A DNA stretch of 64,000 nucleotides from NCBI RefSeq assembly GCF_036013935.1, contig NZ_CP107902.1, positions 9,085,001 to 9,149,000 of the forward strand. Reading direction: 5' to 3'. Origin of the DNA: Streptomyces sp. NBC_00461 (GTDB taxonomy: Bacteria; Actinomycetota; Actinomycetes; Streptomycetales; Streptomycetaceae). How positions within the stretch are numbered: position 1 is the first letter of the stretch; every line of letters starts with the position of its first letter. Positions 30,401-40,087 of the stretch are shown piece after piece. Made by a program: the position numbers and the translations under genes. The notes under the pieces are model-generated. The model had not been told where the DNA came from. It saw only the letters and a program-made list of their open reading frames with translations, and did no database searches.

Positions 30401-33400
30401 AACCGCACCGGGTCGGCGCGGACGACGGCTTCTTCGGCCTCGGCGGCGACTCCCTGCTCGCCATGCGGCTCACCGATCGCGTCAGGAGCGCGCTGGGCAT
30501 CACGCTGCCGGTACGGGCGGTCTTCGAGGCGGCGACCCCCGCCGGACTGGCCGCGCGCCTCAGCGAGAGCGAGGCCGGCGCCGAACGTCCCGAGCTCACG
30601 GTGCAGGAACGCGGACACGCCCCGATTCCGCTGCCGTACGCCCAGCAGCGGCTGTGGTTCCTGAGCCGCCTCGACGGCAGCAACACCTACACCGTTCCCT
30701 GGGCCCTGCGCCTCACCGGCACCCTCGACCGCCCGGCACTGGAGGCGGCGCTCGCCGACCTCGTGACCCGCCACGAACCGCTGCGCACCCACCACCCCGA
30801 CTTCCAGGGCACCCCGTACCAGCGGATCCTGGACCCGGAGGCGGGACGTCCGAGCCTCACCGTCGTACCGGTCACCGAGGCGGAACTGCCCGCTCTGCTC
30901 ACCGCCGCCGCCGGGCACCGCTTCGACCTGTCCGCCGAAGTGCCGCTTCGCGCCACTCTGTTCACGCTCGGACACGACACCCACGTCCTGCTGCTGCTCG
31001 CCCACCACATCGCCGTCGACGGCTGGTCCATGGCGCCGCTGATGCGCGACCTGGAGACGGCGTACGCCGCCCGGATCACCGGGGTTGCCCCGGGATGGCG
31101 GCCATTGCCCGTCCAGTACGCCGACTTCGCACACTGGCAGCGCGAACTGCTCGGGGCGACGGCGGGAGGAGAGACGGAGAACCTGAGGGGTCGTCAGACC
31201 GCCTTTTGGCGTGAGGCGTTGGCTGGCGCCCCGGAGGAACTGCCGCTGCCCGCCGACCGTCCCAGGCCCGACGAGCCCACCGGGCTCGGCGACCGCGCCG
31301 AACTCACCCTCGACGCGGAGCTGCACACCGCACTCGCCGACCTCGCCTCGGCCTCCCGGGTCACGCTGTTCATGGTGTTCCAGGCCGGCCTCGCCGCGAC
31401 GCTGACCAGGCTCGGTTCGGGCACCGACATCACCATGGGCACCCCGGTCGCCGGACGCGCCGACGCCAGGCTGGACGACCTGGTCGGCTTCTTCGTCAAC
31501 AGCCTCACCCTGCGCACCGACACCTCGGGCAACCCCACCTTCCGTGAACTCCTGGACCGCGTCCGGGACTTCGACCTCGCCGCGTACGCCCACCAGGACG
31601 TGCCGTTCGATCTCCTCGTGGATGCCCTCAGCCCGCGGCGCACCCTCGCCCGCCATCCGCTGTTCCAGGTGATGCTGGCCTTCACCGGTCACGCCGCCCA
31701 CGTCGACCTGTCCCTGCCCGGCCTGGGCGTCGTACGCGAGCCCGTCGAGACCGGCGCGGCCCGCTTCGACCTCTGCCTCTACCTGAGCGAGCGCCGCCAC
31801 GGCGACGGCACCCCGGCGGGCATCGACGGCATCGCCGAGTACAGCACCGACCTGTTCGACCCGGCCACGGCCCAGCGGCTCACGCGGCGGCTCGTCCGCT
31901 TCCTGGCCGCCGTCGCCGCCGACCCCGGCCTGCGTGTCGAGGACGTGGATCTTCCGGGGGACGACGAGCAGCGGCGACCCGGCCGGTGGAACTCGACCGC
32001 TGAAGGGATCCCCCCGGTCTCGCCCGCCACTCCGATCCGGGAACAGACACCCGGTAGCCCGGACGCCCCGGCACCGACGAACGACGGACAGCCTGACCGT
32101 CAGGCGCCGCCCGCACTCGCGCAGGCACCTGAGGCCGCCGGGGGACAGGAACCGGCGACCCCGGCCGAGCGCATCCTCGCCGGGCTCTTCCGCGAGCTGC
32201 TCAAGCTGCCCGAAGTGCCACTCGACGAGGATTTCTTCGCCCTCGGCGGCGACAGCATCACCTCGATCCGGCTCGTGAGCCGGGCAGCGGAGGCCGGAGT
32301 CGTGATCAGCGCCCGCGACGTCTTCAAACACCAGACGGTGAAGGAGCTGGCGGCCGTGGCCCGCGGGCCGGTCGGCGCCCGCGCCGACGGTGCCGGCACG
32401 GCCGGCGTCCACGCCGCCGACGGTGTGGGGTCGGTTCCGCTCACCCCCATCATGCGGTGGCTGCTCGAACGCGGCGGCCCGATCGGGCGGTTCAGCCAGT
32501 CCGTCCTGCTGACGGTCCCGGCTGACGCCGGCCTGCCGCGGCTGACAGACGCCCTGCAGGCGCTGCTCGACCACCACGACATGCTGCGCTCCCGTCTCAC
32601 CCCGGCCCTGGGACTCGACGTCGCTCCGGCCGGCCGCCTCCGCGCCGCGGACCTGCTCGACCGCAGGGACGTCAGCGGCATCTCCGGCACGGCCGACCTC
32701 CACGCGGCCGTGGCCGAGGAGTTCGACCGAGCCCTGGGGCAGCTCGATCCGGAGGCAGGGGCGATGGTCCGGGCGGTGTGGTTCGACGCCGGACCGGACC
32801 GGGCCGGACGGCTGCTGCTGGTCGTCCACCACCTGGCCGTGGACGGCGTGTCCTGGCGCATCCTCGTACCCGATCTGAAAGCCGCCTGGGAGGCCGTGGC
32901 CGCCGGACGAAGCCCTCAACTGCCGCCCGTCGGCACGTCGTTCCGGCACTGGTCCATGGCGTTGACCCGCCAGGCGCTTGCGCCGTCGCGGGTCGCCGAG
33001 GCCGAGCTGTGGCGCCGTATCGCCGACGCCCCGCGCGCCCCGCTGGGCCGGCGCCCGCTGGACCCCGACCGGGACACCGCCGCCACCACGCGCTCGCTGC
33101 GGCTCACCCTGCCGCCCGAGACGACGGGACCGCTGCTCACCGGCGTCCCGGCCGCCTTCCACCTCGGTGTCCAGGACGTCCTGCTGACCGGCCTCGCGCT
33201 GGCCGTCGCCGACCGGCAGGGCTCCCCGCACGTCCTGCTCGACGTCGAGGGGCACGGCCGCGAGGATCTGGTACCCGGGCTCGAACTGTCGGGCACGGTC
33301 GGCTGGTTCACCTCGCTCTACCCGGTCCACCTGGATCTGGGAGGCGTGGACGTGGGCGACGCCCTGGCGGCCGGACCCGCCGCCGACCTCGCCGCCACCC

Positions 33401-33861
33401 GGGTCGCGGAGCGGCTGCGCGAACTGCCCGACCACGGCGCGGGACACGGCCTCCTGCGCCACCTCAACCCGGACACGGCACGCCAGTTGGCCAAGGCCCC
33501 GACACCGGCCATCGGCTTCAACTACCTCGGCCGGTTCAGCGCCCCCGGCACCACCGGCACCGAGCCGTGGGCCTTCGCCCCCGAGTCGTCGGCACTCGGC
33601 GTCGGCTGCGACCCCGGCCTCGCCGCCGCCCACGCCCTCGACATCAACGCGGTTGTCCACGACACGGCCACCGGACCGCGGCTGGTGGCCGACTGGGCGT
33701 GGCCCGAGGGCGTGCTGACCGAGCAGGAGGTGCGGGCTCTGGCCGAGTCCTGGTTCACGGCGCTCACCGCCCTCGTGTCCCGGGTCGAGGGCGGCGCAGG
33801 TCCGTCCGTCGCGGACCTGTCCAGCGACGAGCTCGACGAGCTGACCGCCGGCCTGGACTAG
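27466..33861 (+). CDS. NRPS 2: C-A(Thr)-T-C-T-E with an adenylation-less second module
   Basis: The product is a 2131-residue synthetase. The first C starts [19 protein letters not shown], typical of DCL domains accepting a D-residue donor, which fits the E domain of NRPS1. A3 pocket D-F-W-N-V-G-M-V-H-K is a threonine code. T3 has GGDSLLAM. A second C follows ([11 protein letters not shown]), then no adenylation domain. After [11 protein letters not shown] (near residue 1508), which is the usual C-A linker, about 50 Pro/Ala-rich residues lead straight to a T domain ([10 protein letters not shown], near 1590) and an E domain ([16 protein letters not shown]). Module 4 is thus C-T-E and must be loaded in trans. 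The GTG at 27466 has GGAGG nine bases upstream, inside the 3' end of NRPS1. Confidence 0.92.
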   Translation: MTRSGSGIADILPLSPLQEGLLFHALYDDEQSPDLYATQQILELTGPVDPAAVRAAGQALLDRHPNLRACFRRRDTGRPLQIVPTDVELPWAEADVSALGEDERDKEWERLLDEERARRFDLARPPLLRYLLVRWSPDRYRLLLTNHHILLDGWSKQLLVREFTALHAGEHPTALPSAPAYRDYLAWLGRQDRTAAETAWRDALADAGEPTLLAPGRSGATTVLPQELVVELPEQLTSAGEATARSLGITLNTLVQGAWGVLLGRLTGRTDIVFGQAVTVRPPELPNIASMVGFCLNTVPTRIRWDENGSVTDLLTALHHRQAALLPHQHLGLADIRSAAGGSGELFDTLLAFENHPATTGPGAARVTQLTGRDATHYPLTLAVLPGRRLALRLSYRPDLYDEPGARRLLARFAAVLEAFVADPALRVREVGILLPGERERLLGGPAGTAVPSSATLPELFADQAARTPDATAVVHEGTRLTYAELDARANRLAHLLAARGAGPERLVALALPRSPELVVAVLAVLKTGAAYVPMDPEYPADRLEFMLADADPVLLVTAPDVAAGLPPCEVPVVTPDESLTYPATAPEAPSLNGDHIAYVIYTSGSTGRPKGVAIPHRNVVRLFSATRHWFDFGPDDVWTLFHSYAFDFSVWELWGALLHGSTLVVVPYAVTRDPEEFLRLLARERVTVLNQTPSAFGELLRADAALPDVGGELALRYVVFGGEALDFTRVAEWYTRHPQDAPVLVNMYGITETTVHVTGLPLTEAAVRDRPQTSGIGHAIPDLRAYVLDAGLRLVPPGATGELYVAGAGLARGYLGRPGLTAGRFVADPFAAASGQLMYRTGDLVRQSADGELEYQGRADDQVKIRGFRIELGEVEAALAGHPGVAQAVVLVRDERLVAYCVGGDLDPDALRRHAGRTLPDHMVPSAVVVLDRLPLTANGKLDRAALPAPSLHSGGRAPRTPQEEILCGLFADVLGLEPHRVGADDGFFGLGGDSLLAMRLTDRVRSALGITLPVRAVFEAATPAGLAARLSESEAGAERPELTVQERGHAPIPLPYAQQRLWFLSRLDGSNTYTVPWALRLTGTLDRPALEAALADLVTRHEPLRTHHPDFQGTPYQRILDPEAGRPSLTVVPVTEAELPALLTAAAGHRFDLSAEVPLRATLFTLGHDTHVLLLLAHHIAVDGWSMAPLMRDLETAYAARITGVAPGWRPLPVQYADFAHWQRELLGATAGGETENLRGRQTAFWREALAGAPEELPLPADRPRPDEPTGLGDRAELTLDAELHTALADLASASRVTLFMVFQAGLAATLTRLGSGTDITMGTPVAGRADARLDDLVGFFVNSLTLRTDTSGNPTFRELLDRVRDFDLAAYAHQDVPFDLLVDALSPRRTLARHPLFQVMLAFTGHAAHVDLSLPGLGVVREPVETGAARFDLCLYLSERRHGDGTPAGIDGIAEYSTDLFDPATAQRLTRRLVRFLAAVAADPGLRVEDVDLPGDDEQRRPGRWNSTAEGIPPVSPATPIREQTPGSPDAPAPTNDGQPDRQAPPALAQAPEAAGGQEPATPAERILAGLFRELLKLPEVPLDEDFFALGGDSITSIRLVSRAAEAGVVISARDVFKHQTVKELAAVARGPVGARADGAGTAGVHAADGVGSVPLTPIMRWLLERGGPIGRFSQSVLLTVPADAGLPRLTDALQALLDHHDMLRSRLTPALGLDVAPAGRLRAADLLDRRDVSGISGTADLHAAVAEEFDRALGQLDPEAGAMVRAVWFDAGPDRAGRLLLVVHHLAVDGVSWRILVPDLKAAWEAVAAGRSPQLPPVGTSFRHWSMALTRQALAPSRVAEAELWRRIADAPRAPLGRRPLDPDRDTAATTRSLRLTLPPETTGPLLTGVPAAFHLGVQDVLLTGLALAVADRQGSPHVLLDVEGHGREDLVPGLELSGTVGWFTSLYPVHLDLGGVDVGDALAAGPAADLAATRVAERLRELPDHGAGHGLLRHLNPDTARQLAKAPTPAIGFNYLGRFSAPGTTGTEPWAFAPESSALGVGCDPGLAAAHALDINAVVHDTATGPRLVADWAWPEGVLTEQEVRALAESWFTALTALVSRVEGGAGPSVADLSSDELDELTAGLD

Positions 33862-33931
33862 CCGCCCCTCCGAGAAGACCCAGCAGCTTCACCAGCTCCA
33901 GCAGAGCCAGAACACAGCGAGACGAGACGAC

Positions 33932-36900
33932 ATGACGCAGCCCGGGCCGGTCGACGTACTTCCCCTGACCCCGCTCCAGGAGGGCCTGCTCTTCCACGCT
34001 CTGTACGAGCACGAACGGGACGCCTCCGACGTGTACCTCGTGCAACTGGTCTTCGAACTCGAAGGCCCGGTGTACGCCGACCGCCTCCGTGCCTCCGTTC
34101 AGGCACTGCTGGACCGCCACCCGAACCTGCGGGCGGCCTTCCGGCGGCGTCGCGGCGGCCAGCCCGTTCAGGTCGTCCCGCACCGGGCGACGCTGCCGTG
34201 GACGGAAGTCGACCTGACCGGGCCGGCCCTCGACACCGACATCGACATCGACATCGACATCGACATCGACACTGGCACTGGCACCGACACCGAGAAGGCG
34301 TGGGCCGAACTGCTGGACGCGGACCGGGCCCTCGGGTTCGACCCCGCCACGCCTCCCCTTCTGCGCTGCACCCTGGTCCGCACCGGCGAGCGCCGCCACC
34401 GGCTGCTCGTCACCCACCACCACATCCTTCTCGACGGCTGGTCGGTCTCCGTACTCCTACGGGAACTGCTCGCCCTGTACGCCGCCGAGGGCGACCCGGC
34501 CGTGCTCGCGCCCGTCCCGCCCTACCGCACGTTCCTGGGATGGCTGGAGCGCAGGGACCGTACCGCCGCCGAGGCCGGCTGGCGCGACGCGCTGGCCGAT
34601 GTGACGGAACCGACCCGACTGGCCCCGACCGCCACGCCGGGCGTCACCGACCCGGCACAGGCCCGCACCGAGCTGTCGGCGGAGACCGGAGCCGCCCTCA
34701 CGGCACGCGCCCGCAGTCTCGGCGTGACCATGAACACCCTCGTCCAGGGGGCCTGGGCGATGCTGCTCGGCCGGCTGACCGGCCGCGACGACGTCGTCTT
34801 CGGCGCCACCGTCTCCGGCCGACCGCCCGAACTCCCCGGGGTCGAGTCGATGGTCGGCCTGTTCATCAACACCATCCCGACGCGGGTCCGGCTGCGGCCC
34901 GAGCAGAGCCTGGGCGAACTGCTCCGCGAGGTCCAGGACGGCTACGTCCGCCTCCTCGACCACCATCATCTGGGCCTGGCCGACATCCAGCGGGCCGTGG
35001 GCGTCCCGGAACTCTTCGACAGCCTCGTCGTCTTCGAGAACTATCCGGTGGATCCGGAGGCGACCGGCGACGGGCGTGGAGGCGACGGCGGCGCGCTCCG
35101 CGTCGTCGGCTCAAGCGGTCGCGACGCCACCCACTACCCCGTGACCCTCGTGGCCCTCCCCGGCACCCGGCCCCGCTTCCGCCTGGCCTACCACCCGGGA
35201 CTGTTCGAGGCCGGCTGGGCCGACGCCACGCTCGCCCGCCTGGTGCGCATCCTCGAAGCCATGGCGGCCGACCCGGAACTCCCGCAGGGCCGCATGGGGC
35301 TCCTGGCGCCCCAGGAACTCCCGCCCCGGACCCAGCTCCCGCCGCCCGCGACCCGTACCCTCACCGACCTCTGGTCGGCCCAGGTCGCGGCCACCCCGAA
35401 CGCCGACGCCGTACTGGACCGCGGCACCCGGCTCACGTACCGCGAACTGGACGCCCGGGCCGAGCAGTTGGCCGGCCGCCTCACCGCCCTCGGAGCAGGC
35501 CCCGAGCGAGTCGTCGGCATCGCTGTGCCCCGTACGGCGGAGCTGATCGTCGCCGTCCTCGCCGTACTGAAGTCCGGTGCCGCCTATCTCCCGCTCGACC
35601 CCGCCTACCCGGCCGACCGCCTGGCGTACATCGTCGCCGACGCCCGCCCGGTCGTCGTCCTCGCCACCGCCGAGACGGCGGCGTCGCTGCCGCCGGGCAT
35701 ACCGCTGCTCGATCCCGAAGGTGAGGTGACGGATAGTCAAAGCTGCATCCCCGCAAGCAGATTGACACCGGACAGCCTTGCCTACATCACCTACACCTCC
35801 GGCTCCACCGGCCGCCCCAAGGGTGTTCTGGCCACGCACCGCAACGCCGTCGAGTTCGTCAAGTGGACCCATGCGGAGTTCGGCCCCGAGCGGCTGGCGA
35901 AGGTGCTGTTCTCGACCTCGCTCAACTTCGACGTGTCGGTGTTCGAGATCTTCTCGCCGCTTCTGTGCGGTGGCCGTGTCGAGATCGTCGAGAACCTCCT
36001 CGCACTCACCGGGGGCACCCCTCGGGACGCCGGCCTCATCAGCGGGGTGCCGACGGTCATGGCCACCGTGCTCGCCGAGCGGCCGCCCGTCTCACCGCAC
36101 ACGGTGGCCCTCGGCGGCGAACCGATCCCCGAACAGCTCCGCGCGGACATCGAGGCCGCGTTCCCCGGGGCACGGCTCGTCAACTTCTACGGGCCCACCG
36201 AGGCGACCATCTACGCCACGGCCTGGCAGTCCGGCGCCGACCCGGACGACAAGGCGGGTCCGCCCATCGGCCGCCCCCTGGCCCGCAACCTCGTCCACCT
36301 CCTCGACCATGCGCTGCATCCCGTGCCCGACGGGGCCGTCGGCGAGGTGTTCGTGGCGGGTGGCGGCCCCGCCCGGGGCTACCTGGGCAGGCCGGCTCTG
36401 ACGGCCGGGCGGTTCGTGGCCGACCCGTTCGGCGGGCCGGGGGAGCGCATGTACCGCACGGGCGACCTGGCGGTGCGCGGCTCCGACGGACAACTGCGCT
36501 TCCTGGGGCGGGCCGACCATCAGGTCAAGCTTCGGGGTTTCCGGATCGAACTGGGCGAGATCGAAGCGGTACTCGCCGCACATGCGGCCGTCACCGAGGC
36601 GGCGGCCACGGTGATGGAGCGCGGGCGCGGCGAGAAACAACTGGTCGCATACGTCGTACCCGCCGAGGGGGCGGTGCCGGGAGCCGACGATCTCGGTGAC
36701 CACCTCGCCCGCACCCTCCCCGCCCACATGATCCCCTCGGCGTTCGTCACGGTCGAATCACTCCCGCACACAGCCAGCGGCAAGCTGGACCGCAAGGCGC
36801 TGCCCGCCCCCGACGCGCCGCTCGCCGCGAAGACGGCCCCGCGAACCGAGCGGGAGGAGACCCTGCGCGGAATCTTCGCCGAGGTCCTCGGCCTCGCCCC

Positions 36901-37987
36901 GGTCCAGGTCGGCATCCACGACGGCTTCCTCGATCTCGGCGGCCACTCCCTGCTGGCCCCACGCCTCACCTCGCGCATCCGTGCCGAACTCGGCGTCGAA
37001 CTGCCCATGCGCGCCCTCTTCGACACCCCGACCGTGGCGGCGCTGGCCCGACGCATGGCCGAAGGCGATCACCCTGGAGGGCCAGGTCGTTCCGGACATC
37101 CCGACCGTGCCGGAGGGTCCGACCGCACCGTTGGGGCCGACCGTTCCGGAGGGTCGGACCGTCTCGGAGGGGCCGACCGCACCGGCGAGTCGAGTGCGGC
37201 CCCGGTGGGACCCCTGCTCCCGCTGCGCACCCGAGGCGACCACGAACCGCTGTTCTGCCTTCCCCCGGCCTCCGGCCTGTCCTGGGGCTTCGCCGGGCTG
37301 GCCCGCCACATCAACCCCGGCCGCCCGCTGTACGGCCTGCAGTCCCGTGGCCTGATCCCGGGTCAGGACCCGGCCGGCAGCCTGGCCGAGGTGGTCGCCG
37401 AGCACACCGCCCTCATCCGCGAGACACAGCCGCACGGCCCGTACCACCTGCTCGGCTACTCCATGGGCGGCCTCGCTGCCTACGAGGTCGCCGTCGGCCT
37501 CCAGGCGGCCGGAGAGCAGGTCGCACTCCTCGCGCTGCTCGACTCCTTCCCCGGGGCCTGGATCCGACAGGGCCCCGCCGTGTCCGACCGCCCGGCGCTG
37601 CTGCGCAGCCTCCTCACCATCCTCGGGCGGCAGGTGCCCGAGGACGGCACGGAACCGCTCACCGATAGCCGGTTCGCGGAACTGGTCCGCCGCGTACCCG
37701 ACATGCCCGGCAGCCTCGACGACGCCGAACTGGCCGCCCTGGTCGACGTGACGGCGAACAACCGGCGTCTGCTGGGCGAGTTCGCCCCCACGTCGTACCG
37801 CGGGGATCTGCTGTTCTTCACCGCCGCACAGGATCCGGACGCGAGCCCCGACCGGTACCGCACCTGGCAGCCGTACGTCGACGGCCGCATCGACAACCAC
37901 GACATCCCCTCCACGCACGGAGAGATGACCCGGCCCACAGCACTGGACCGCATCGGCCCGGTACTGGACAGCCGCCTCCGCAAGTAG
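33932..37987 (+). CDS. NRPS 3: C-A-T-TE (terminal module)
   Basis: This 1351-residue terminal synthetase begins with a DCL-type C domain ([29 protein letters not shown] near 163), matching the E domain that ends NRPS2. A5 pocket residues read D-V-F-S-A-G-F-I-Y-K, which I cannot assign to a substrate; Asp235 shows an alpha-amino acid. T (LGGHSLLAP, Ser near 1005) is followed by a hexapeptide-repeat linker (residues 1050-1085). A type I thioesterase follows with Ser1177 in GYSMGG, which releases or cyclises the product. The C domain also holds a (Asp-Ile)n stretch from a DNA microsatellite at 34238. No strong ribosome site precedes the ATG, only GAGACGAG. Confidence 0.9.
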   Translation: MTQPGPVDVLPLTPLQEGLLFHALYEHERDASDVYLVQLVFELEGPVYADRLRASVQALLDRHPNLRAAFRRRRGGQPVQVVPHRATLPWTEVDLTGPALDTDIDIDIDIDIDTGTGTDTEKAWAELLDADRALGFDPATPPLLRCTLVRTGERRHRLLVTHHHILLDGWSVSVLLRELLALYAAEGDPAVLAPVPPYRTFLGWLERRDRTAAEAGWRDALADVTEPTRLAPTATPGVTDPAQARTELSAETGAALTARARSLGVTMNTLVQGAWAMLLGRLTGRDDVVFGATVSGRPPELPGVESMVGLFINTIPTRVRLRPEQSLGELLREVQDGYVRLLDHHHLGLADIQRAVGVPELFDSLVVFENYPVDPEATGDGRGGDGGALRVVGSSGRDATHYPVTLVALPGTRPRFRLAYHPGLFEAGWADATLARLVRILEAMAADPELPQGRMGLLAPQELPPRTQLPPPATRTLTDLWSAQVAATPNADAVLDRGTRLTYRELDARAEQLAGRLTALGAGPERVVGIAVPRTAELIVAVLAVLKSGAAYLPLDPAYPADRLAYIVADARPVVVLATAETAASLPPGIPLLDPEGEVTDSQSCIPASRLTPDSLAYITYTSGSTGRPKGVLATHRNAVEFVKWTHAEFGPERLAKVLFSTSLNFDVSVFEIFSPLLCGGRVEIVENLLALTGGTPRDAGLISGVPTVMATVLAERPPVSPHTVALGGEPIPEQLRADIEAAFPGARLVNFYGPTEATIYATAWQSGADPDDKAGPPIGRPLARNLVHLLDHALHPVPDGAVGEVFVAGGGPARGYLGRPALTAGRFVADPFGGPGERMYRTGDLAVRGSDGQLRFLGRADHQVKLRGFRIELGEIEAVLAAHAAVTEAAATVMERGRGEKQLVAYVVPAEGAVPGADDLGDHLARTLPAHMIPSAFVTVESLPHTASGKLDRKALPAPDAPLAAKTAPRTEREETLRGIFAEVLGLAPVQVGIHDGFLDLGGHSLLAPRLTSRIRAELGVELPMRALFDTPTVAALARRMAEGDHPGGPGRSGHPDRAGGSDRTVGADRSGGSDRLGGADRTGESSAAPVGPLLPLRTRGDHEPLFCLPPASGLSWGFAGLARHINPGRPLYGLQSRGLIPGQDPAGSLAEVVAEHTALIRETQPHGPYHLLGYSMGGLAAYEVAVGLQAAGEQVALLALLDSFPGAWIRQGPAVSDRPALLRSLLTILGRQVPEDGTEPLTDSRFAELVRRVPDMPGSLDDAELAALVDVTANNRRLLGEFAPTSYRGDLLFFTAAQDPDASPDRYRTWQPYVDGRIDNHDIPSTHGEMTRPTALDRIGPVLDSRLRK
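34238..34267 (+). repeat. In-frame GACATC microsatellite (five units)
   Basis: Five exact copies of the hexamer GACATC lie inside the NRPS3 C domain and encode a run of alternating Asp-Ile, flanked by imperfect GACACC/GGCACT copies. Being a multiple of three, gain or loss of units would keep the frame. It falls in a loop between the first C-domain strands and helices. Confidence 0.9.
37077..37184 (+). repeat. 18-base minisatellite, six units, T-TE linker of NRPS3
   Basis: Six tandem 18-base units with consensus near GAGGGNCCGACCGTNCCG encode hexapeptides of the form GGxDRx ([36 protein letters not shown]). They form the flexible linker between the carrier and thioesterase domains. Confidence 0.9.
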
Positions 37988-38039
37988 TCCGCAGTAGTCC
38001 GAACCACTGGACGCACCCCCACCACGGAAGGAACCCACG

Positions 38040-38252
38040 ATGACCACCAACCCTTTCGACGACGACAGCATCGAGCACCTGGTCCTGGTGAACGACGAGG
38101 GCCAGCACTCCCTGTGGCCCGCCTTCGCCGAGGTCCCGGCGGGCTGGACCGTCGTCCACGGCAGTGCGAGCCGCCAGTCCTGCGTGGACTACGTCGACGA
38201 GCACTGGACCGACATGCGCCCCAAGAGCCTGATCAAGGCCATGGGCGAATAG
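38040..38252 (+). CDS. MbtH-like NRPS adenylation chaperone
   Basis: This 70-residue MbtH family protein binds NRPS adenylation domains and is needed for their folding or activity. The family signature is intact: [58 protein letters not shown], including the conserved Trp residues. A GGAAGGAA ribosome site precedes the ATG. It sits 52 bases after NRPS3 in the same operon and probably serves the A domains of all three NRPSs and the free A-T protein. Confidence 0.97.
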   Translation: MTTNPFDDDSIEHLVLVNDEGQHSLWPAFAEVPAGWTVVHGSASRQSCVDYVDEHWTDMRPKSLIKAMGE

Positions 38253-38256
38253 ACCC

Positions 38257-38299
38257 CCGGCCCAGTAAGCCCCCGAACCGGCCCAGTAAGCCCCCCGAA
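38257..38299 (+). repeat. Tandem 21-base direct repeat between MbtH and thioesterase genes
   Basis: Two adjacent copies of a 21-22 base element (38257-38277 and 38278-38299, differing by one extra C) begin CCGGCCCAGTAAGCCC. They lie five bases after the mbtH stop. Neither copy is self-complementary enough for a terminator. A duplication event is the simplest explanation. Confidence 0.8.
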
Positions 38300-38334
38300 A
38301 CGATCGCCCCCCCCGCAAGGAGAGACCGGCAGCC

Positions 38335-39063
38335 ATGCCCACGGACAACCCGACCGCCACGACCGCCACGACCAAGCTGGTGTGCCTCCCGTACGCCGGG
38401 GCGGGCGCCTCGTTCTACCGCCCCTGGACCGCCCTGGCCGGGGACGCGCTGGAGATCGTGCCGCTCCAACTGCCCGGCCGGGAAAGGCTGATCGACGAGG
38501 AGCCCTACCGGGACGTGCACAAGGCCGTCGACGGACTCCTGCCCCAGCTGCGGGAAAAGCTCGGCGACGGCGACCACAGGGTGGCTCTCTTCGGGCACAG
38601 CCTCGGTGCCGTGCTCGCCTACGAACTCGCCCACCGCCTGGTCGCCGAGCCAGCCGTCGAGCTCGTCCACCTGTTCGTCAGCGGGTCGCCGCACCCCGGC
38701 CAGGGCCGTGAACGGCGGGCCACCGGCCTGTCCGACGACGACTTCCTCGCCCGCGTCGGCGAGTTCGCGGGCTACAGCCATCCCGCGCTCGACGACCCGG
38801 AGATGCGCGAGATGCTCCTGCCCACCCTGCGCGCGGACGTCGAGATGCACGAGGCGTACGTACCGAGCACCCACCTTCCGCTGGACGCGCCCGTCACGGT
38901 CATTCGGGGCGAGGACGACGCACTGGTCGGTCGCGACGACGCCGCGTCCTGGAACAAGGCGTCCGGCAGCGACTTCGAGCACGTCGAGATCCCCGGAGGC
39001 CACATGTATCTGACCGAGTCCGCCCCCGCCCTCGTCCGCGTGATCGTCTCGAAGGCGCTCTAG
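38335..39063 (+). CDS. Type II (editing) thioesterase
   Basis: This 242-residue alpha/beta hydrolase is of the RifR/GrsT type. It removes misprimed acetyl or wrong aminoacyl groups from carrier domains. LVCLPYAGAGASFYRPW and PLQLPGRERLIDEEPY are diagnostic. The nucleophile is Ser89 in FGHSLGA, Asp is in GEDDAL, and the catalytic His is in PGGHMYL near the C-terminus. AAGGAGA lies before the ATG at 38335. It belongs to the NRPS operon. The A-less module may make editing, or transfer between carriers, more important here. Confidence 0.95.
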   Translation: MPTDNPTATTATTKLVCLPYAGAGASFYRPWTALAGDALEIVPLQLPGRERLIDEEPYRDVHKAVDGLLPQLREKLGDGDHRVALFGHSLGAVLAYELAHRLVAEPAVELVHLFVSGSPHPGQGRERRATGLSDDDFLARVGEFAGYSHPALDDPEMREMLLPTLRADVEMHEAYVPSTHLPLDAPVTVIRGEDDALVGRDDAASWNKASGSDFEHVEIPGGHMYLTESAPALVRVIVSKAL

Positions 39064-39157
39064 CCGTCCCCACGCCCCCTTTCGCCCCACGCCCCCTCAC
39101 CTCCTCATCCCTCGCACTCCTCAACTCAACCCCTTTACGACTCCAGGGAGTTACCCG

Positions 39158-39982
39158 ATGCGGCTGCAAGGCAAGTCGGTCCTCATTACCGGCGCCGCCC
39201 GCGGACTCGGCAGAGCAGCTGCGGTCGCCTGTGCGGCCGAGGGCGCGGACCTCACCCTGCTGGACATCTGTGCCGACCTGCCGGGAGTGCCCTACCCGCT
39301 GGGCACTGTGGGGCAGTTGGAGCACACCGCCGCTCTGTGCCGGGACACCGGCGCGGCCGTCCTCACCACGGTGGCCGACATCCGCGACAGCCGTGGCATA
39401 CGGGAGGCGGTCACCCGCGCCGAGGAGCGGTTCGGCCGGATCGACGTCGCCGTCAACAACGCGGGCATCGCCGCGCCCTCGGGCAGACCGGTGCACGAGA
39501 TCGGAGAGGACGAGTGGTCCCTGATGATCGACGTGGACCTCTCCGGGGCCTGGCGGGTGATCCGTGAGGTCGGTGGGGCGATGAGCGCCCGGCGCGCCGG
39601 CAGCATCGTCAACGTCGCCTCCACCGCCGGGCTCGTCGGCTACCGGCACTTCGCCGGTTACGTCGCCGCCAAGCACGCCGTCATCGGTCTCACCAAAGCC
39701 GCCGCGCTCGACTTCGCGCCGACGAAGGTGCGTGTGAACGCGGTCTGCCCGGGTTCCGTGCGCGACGACGCGTGGGCCGAGGGCAGGATGCTCGCCGAGA
39801 TCGCGAGGGCGCTGGAGGTGCCCGTCCACGAGCACGAGAAGACCTTCGTCGAGGCGCAGCCCATGAACGCGCTGATCGAACCCGAGGACGTCGCCGCCGC
39901 GATCGTATTCCTCGCCTCGGACGAGTCCCGGCAGATCACCGGGTCGGTCCTGACCGTGGACGGCGGGTTCAGCGCCCGCTGA
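39158..39982 (+). CDS. SDR oxidoreductase, mycofactocin-coupled type
   Basis: This 274-residue short-chain dehydrogenase has cofactor motif TGAARGLG at 11-18, NNAG near 105, and catalytic Tyr168 and Lys172 in YVAAKHAV with Ser upstream in NVASTAG. After the second strand it carries the insert LLDICADLPGVPYPLGTVGQLEHTAALCRDTG. Such an insert (D-I-C-A-D...PY) marks the SDR subfamily that holds its NAD tightly and is thought to pass electrons to the redox cofactor mycofactocin. No mycofactocin genes are in the window. Position between thioesterase and trans-acting A-T protein suggests oxidation of a hydroxyl on the peptide or on the trans-loaded residue (inference). Confidence 0.85.
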   Translation: MRLQGKSVLITGAARGLGRAAAVACAAEGADLTLLDICADLPGVPYPLGTVGQLEHTAALCRDTGAAVLTTVADIRDSRGIREAVTRAEERFGRIDVAVNNAGIAAPSGRPVHEIGEDEWSLMIDVDLSGAWRVIREVGGAMSARRAGSIVNVASTAGLVGYRHFAGYVAAKHAVIGLTKAAALDFAPTKVRVNAVCPGSVRDDAWAEGRMLAEIARALEVPVHEHEKTFVEAQPMNALIEPEDVAAAIVFLASDESRQITGSVLTVDGGFSAR

Positions 39983-40007
39983 GACCCCTGCCCCGGACAA
40001 CGAGATC

Positions 40008-40079
40008 AACAAGAGCAACAAGAGCAACAAGAACAACAAGAACAACAAGAACAACAAGAACAACAAGAACAACAAGGAG
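40008..40079 (+). repeat. A-rich 9-base tandem repeat leader ending in a Shine-Dalgarno site
   Basis: Eight 9-base units AACAAGARC run through the leader of the next gene. The last unit is AACAAGGAG, so it supplies the ribosome site (AAGGAG at 40074-40079), eight bases before the GTG start at 40088. In a genome of this GC content, such an A-rich unstructured leader stands out. Confidence 0.9.
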
Positions 40080-40087
40080 TACGGCCC

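Noticed and set aside
20098..33660. Very long open frames on the strand opposite the NRPS genes
   Set aside because: They are mirror images of high-GC codon bias; composition is Gly/Arg/Val/Asp rich with no domains, and the plus-strand NRPS domains fully explain the DNA.
37077..37184. CRISPR or regulatory repeat array
   Set aside because: Units are contiguous 18-mers in frame within an NRPS linker.
40008..40079. CRISPR array
   Set aside because: Units are 9 bases with no spacers.
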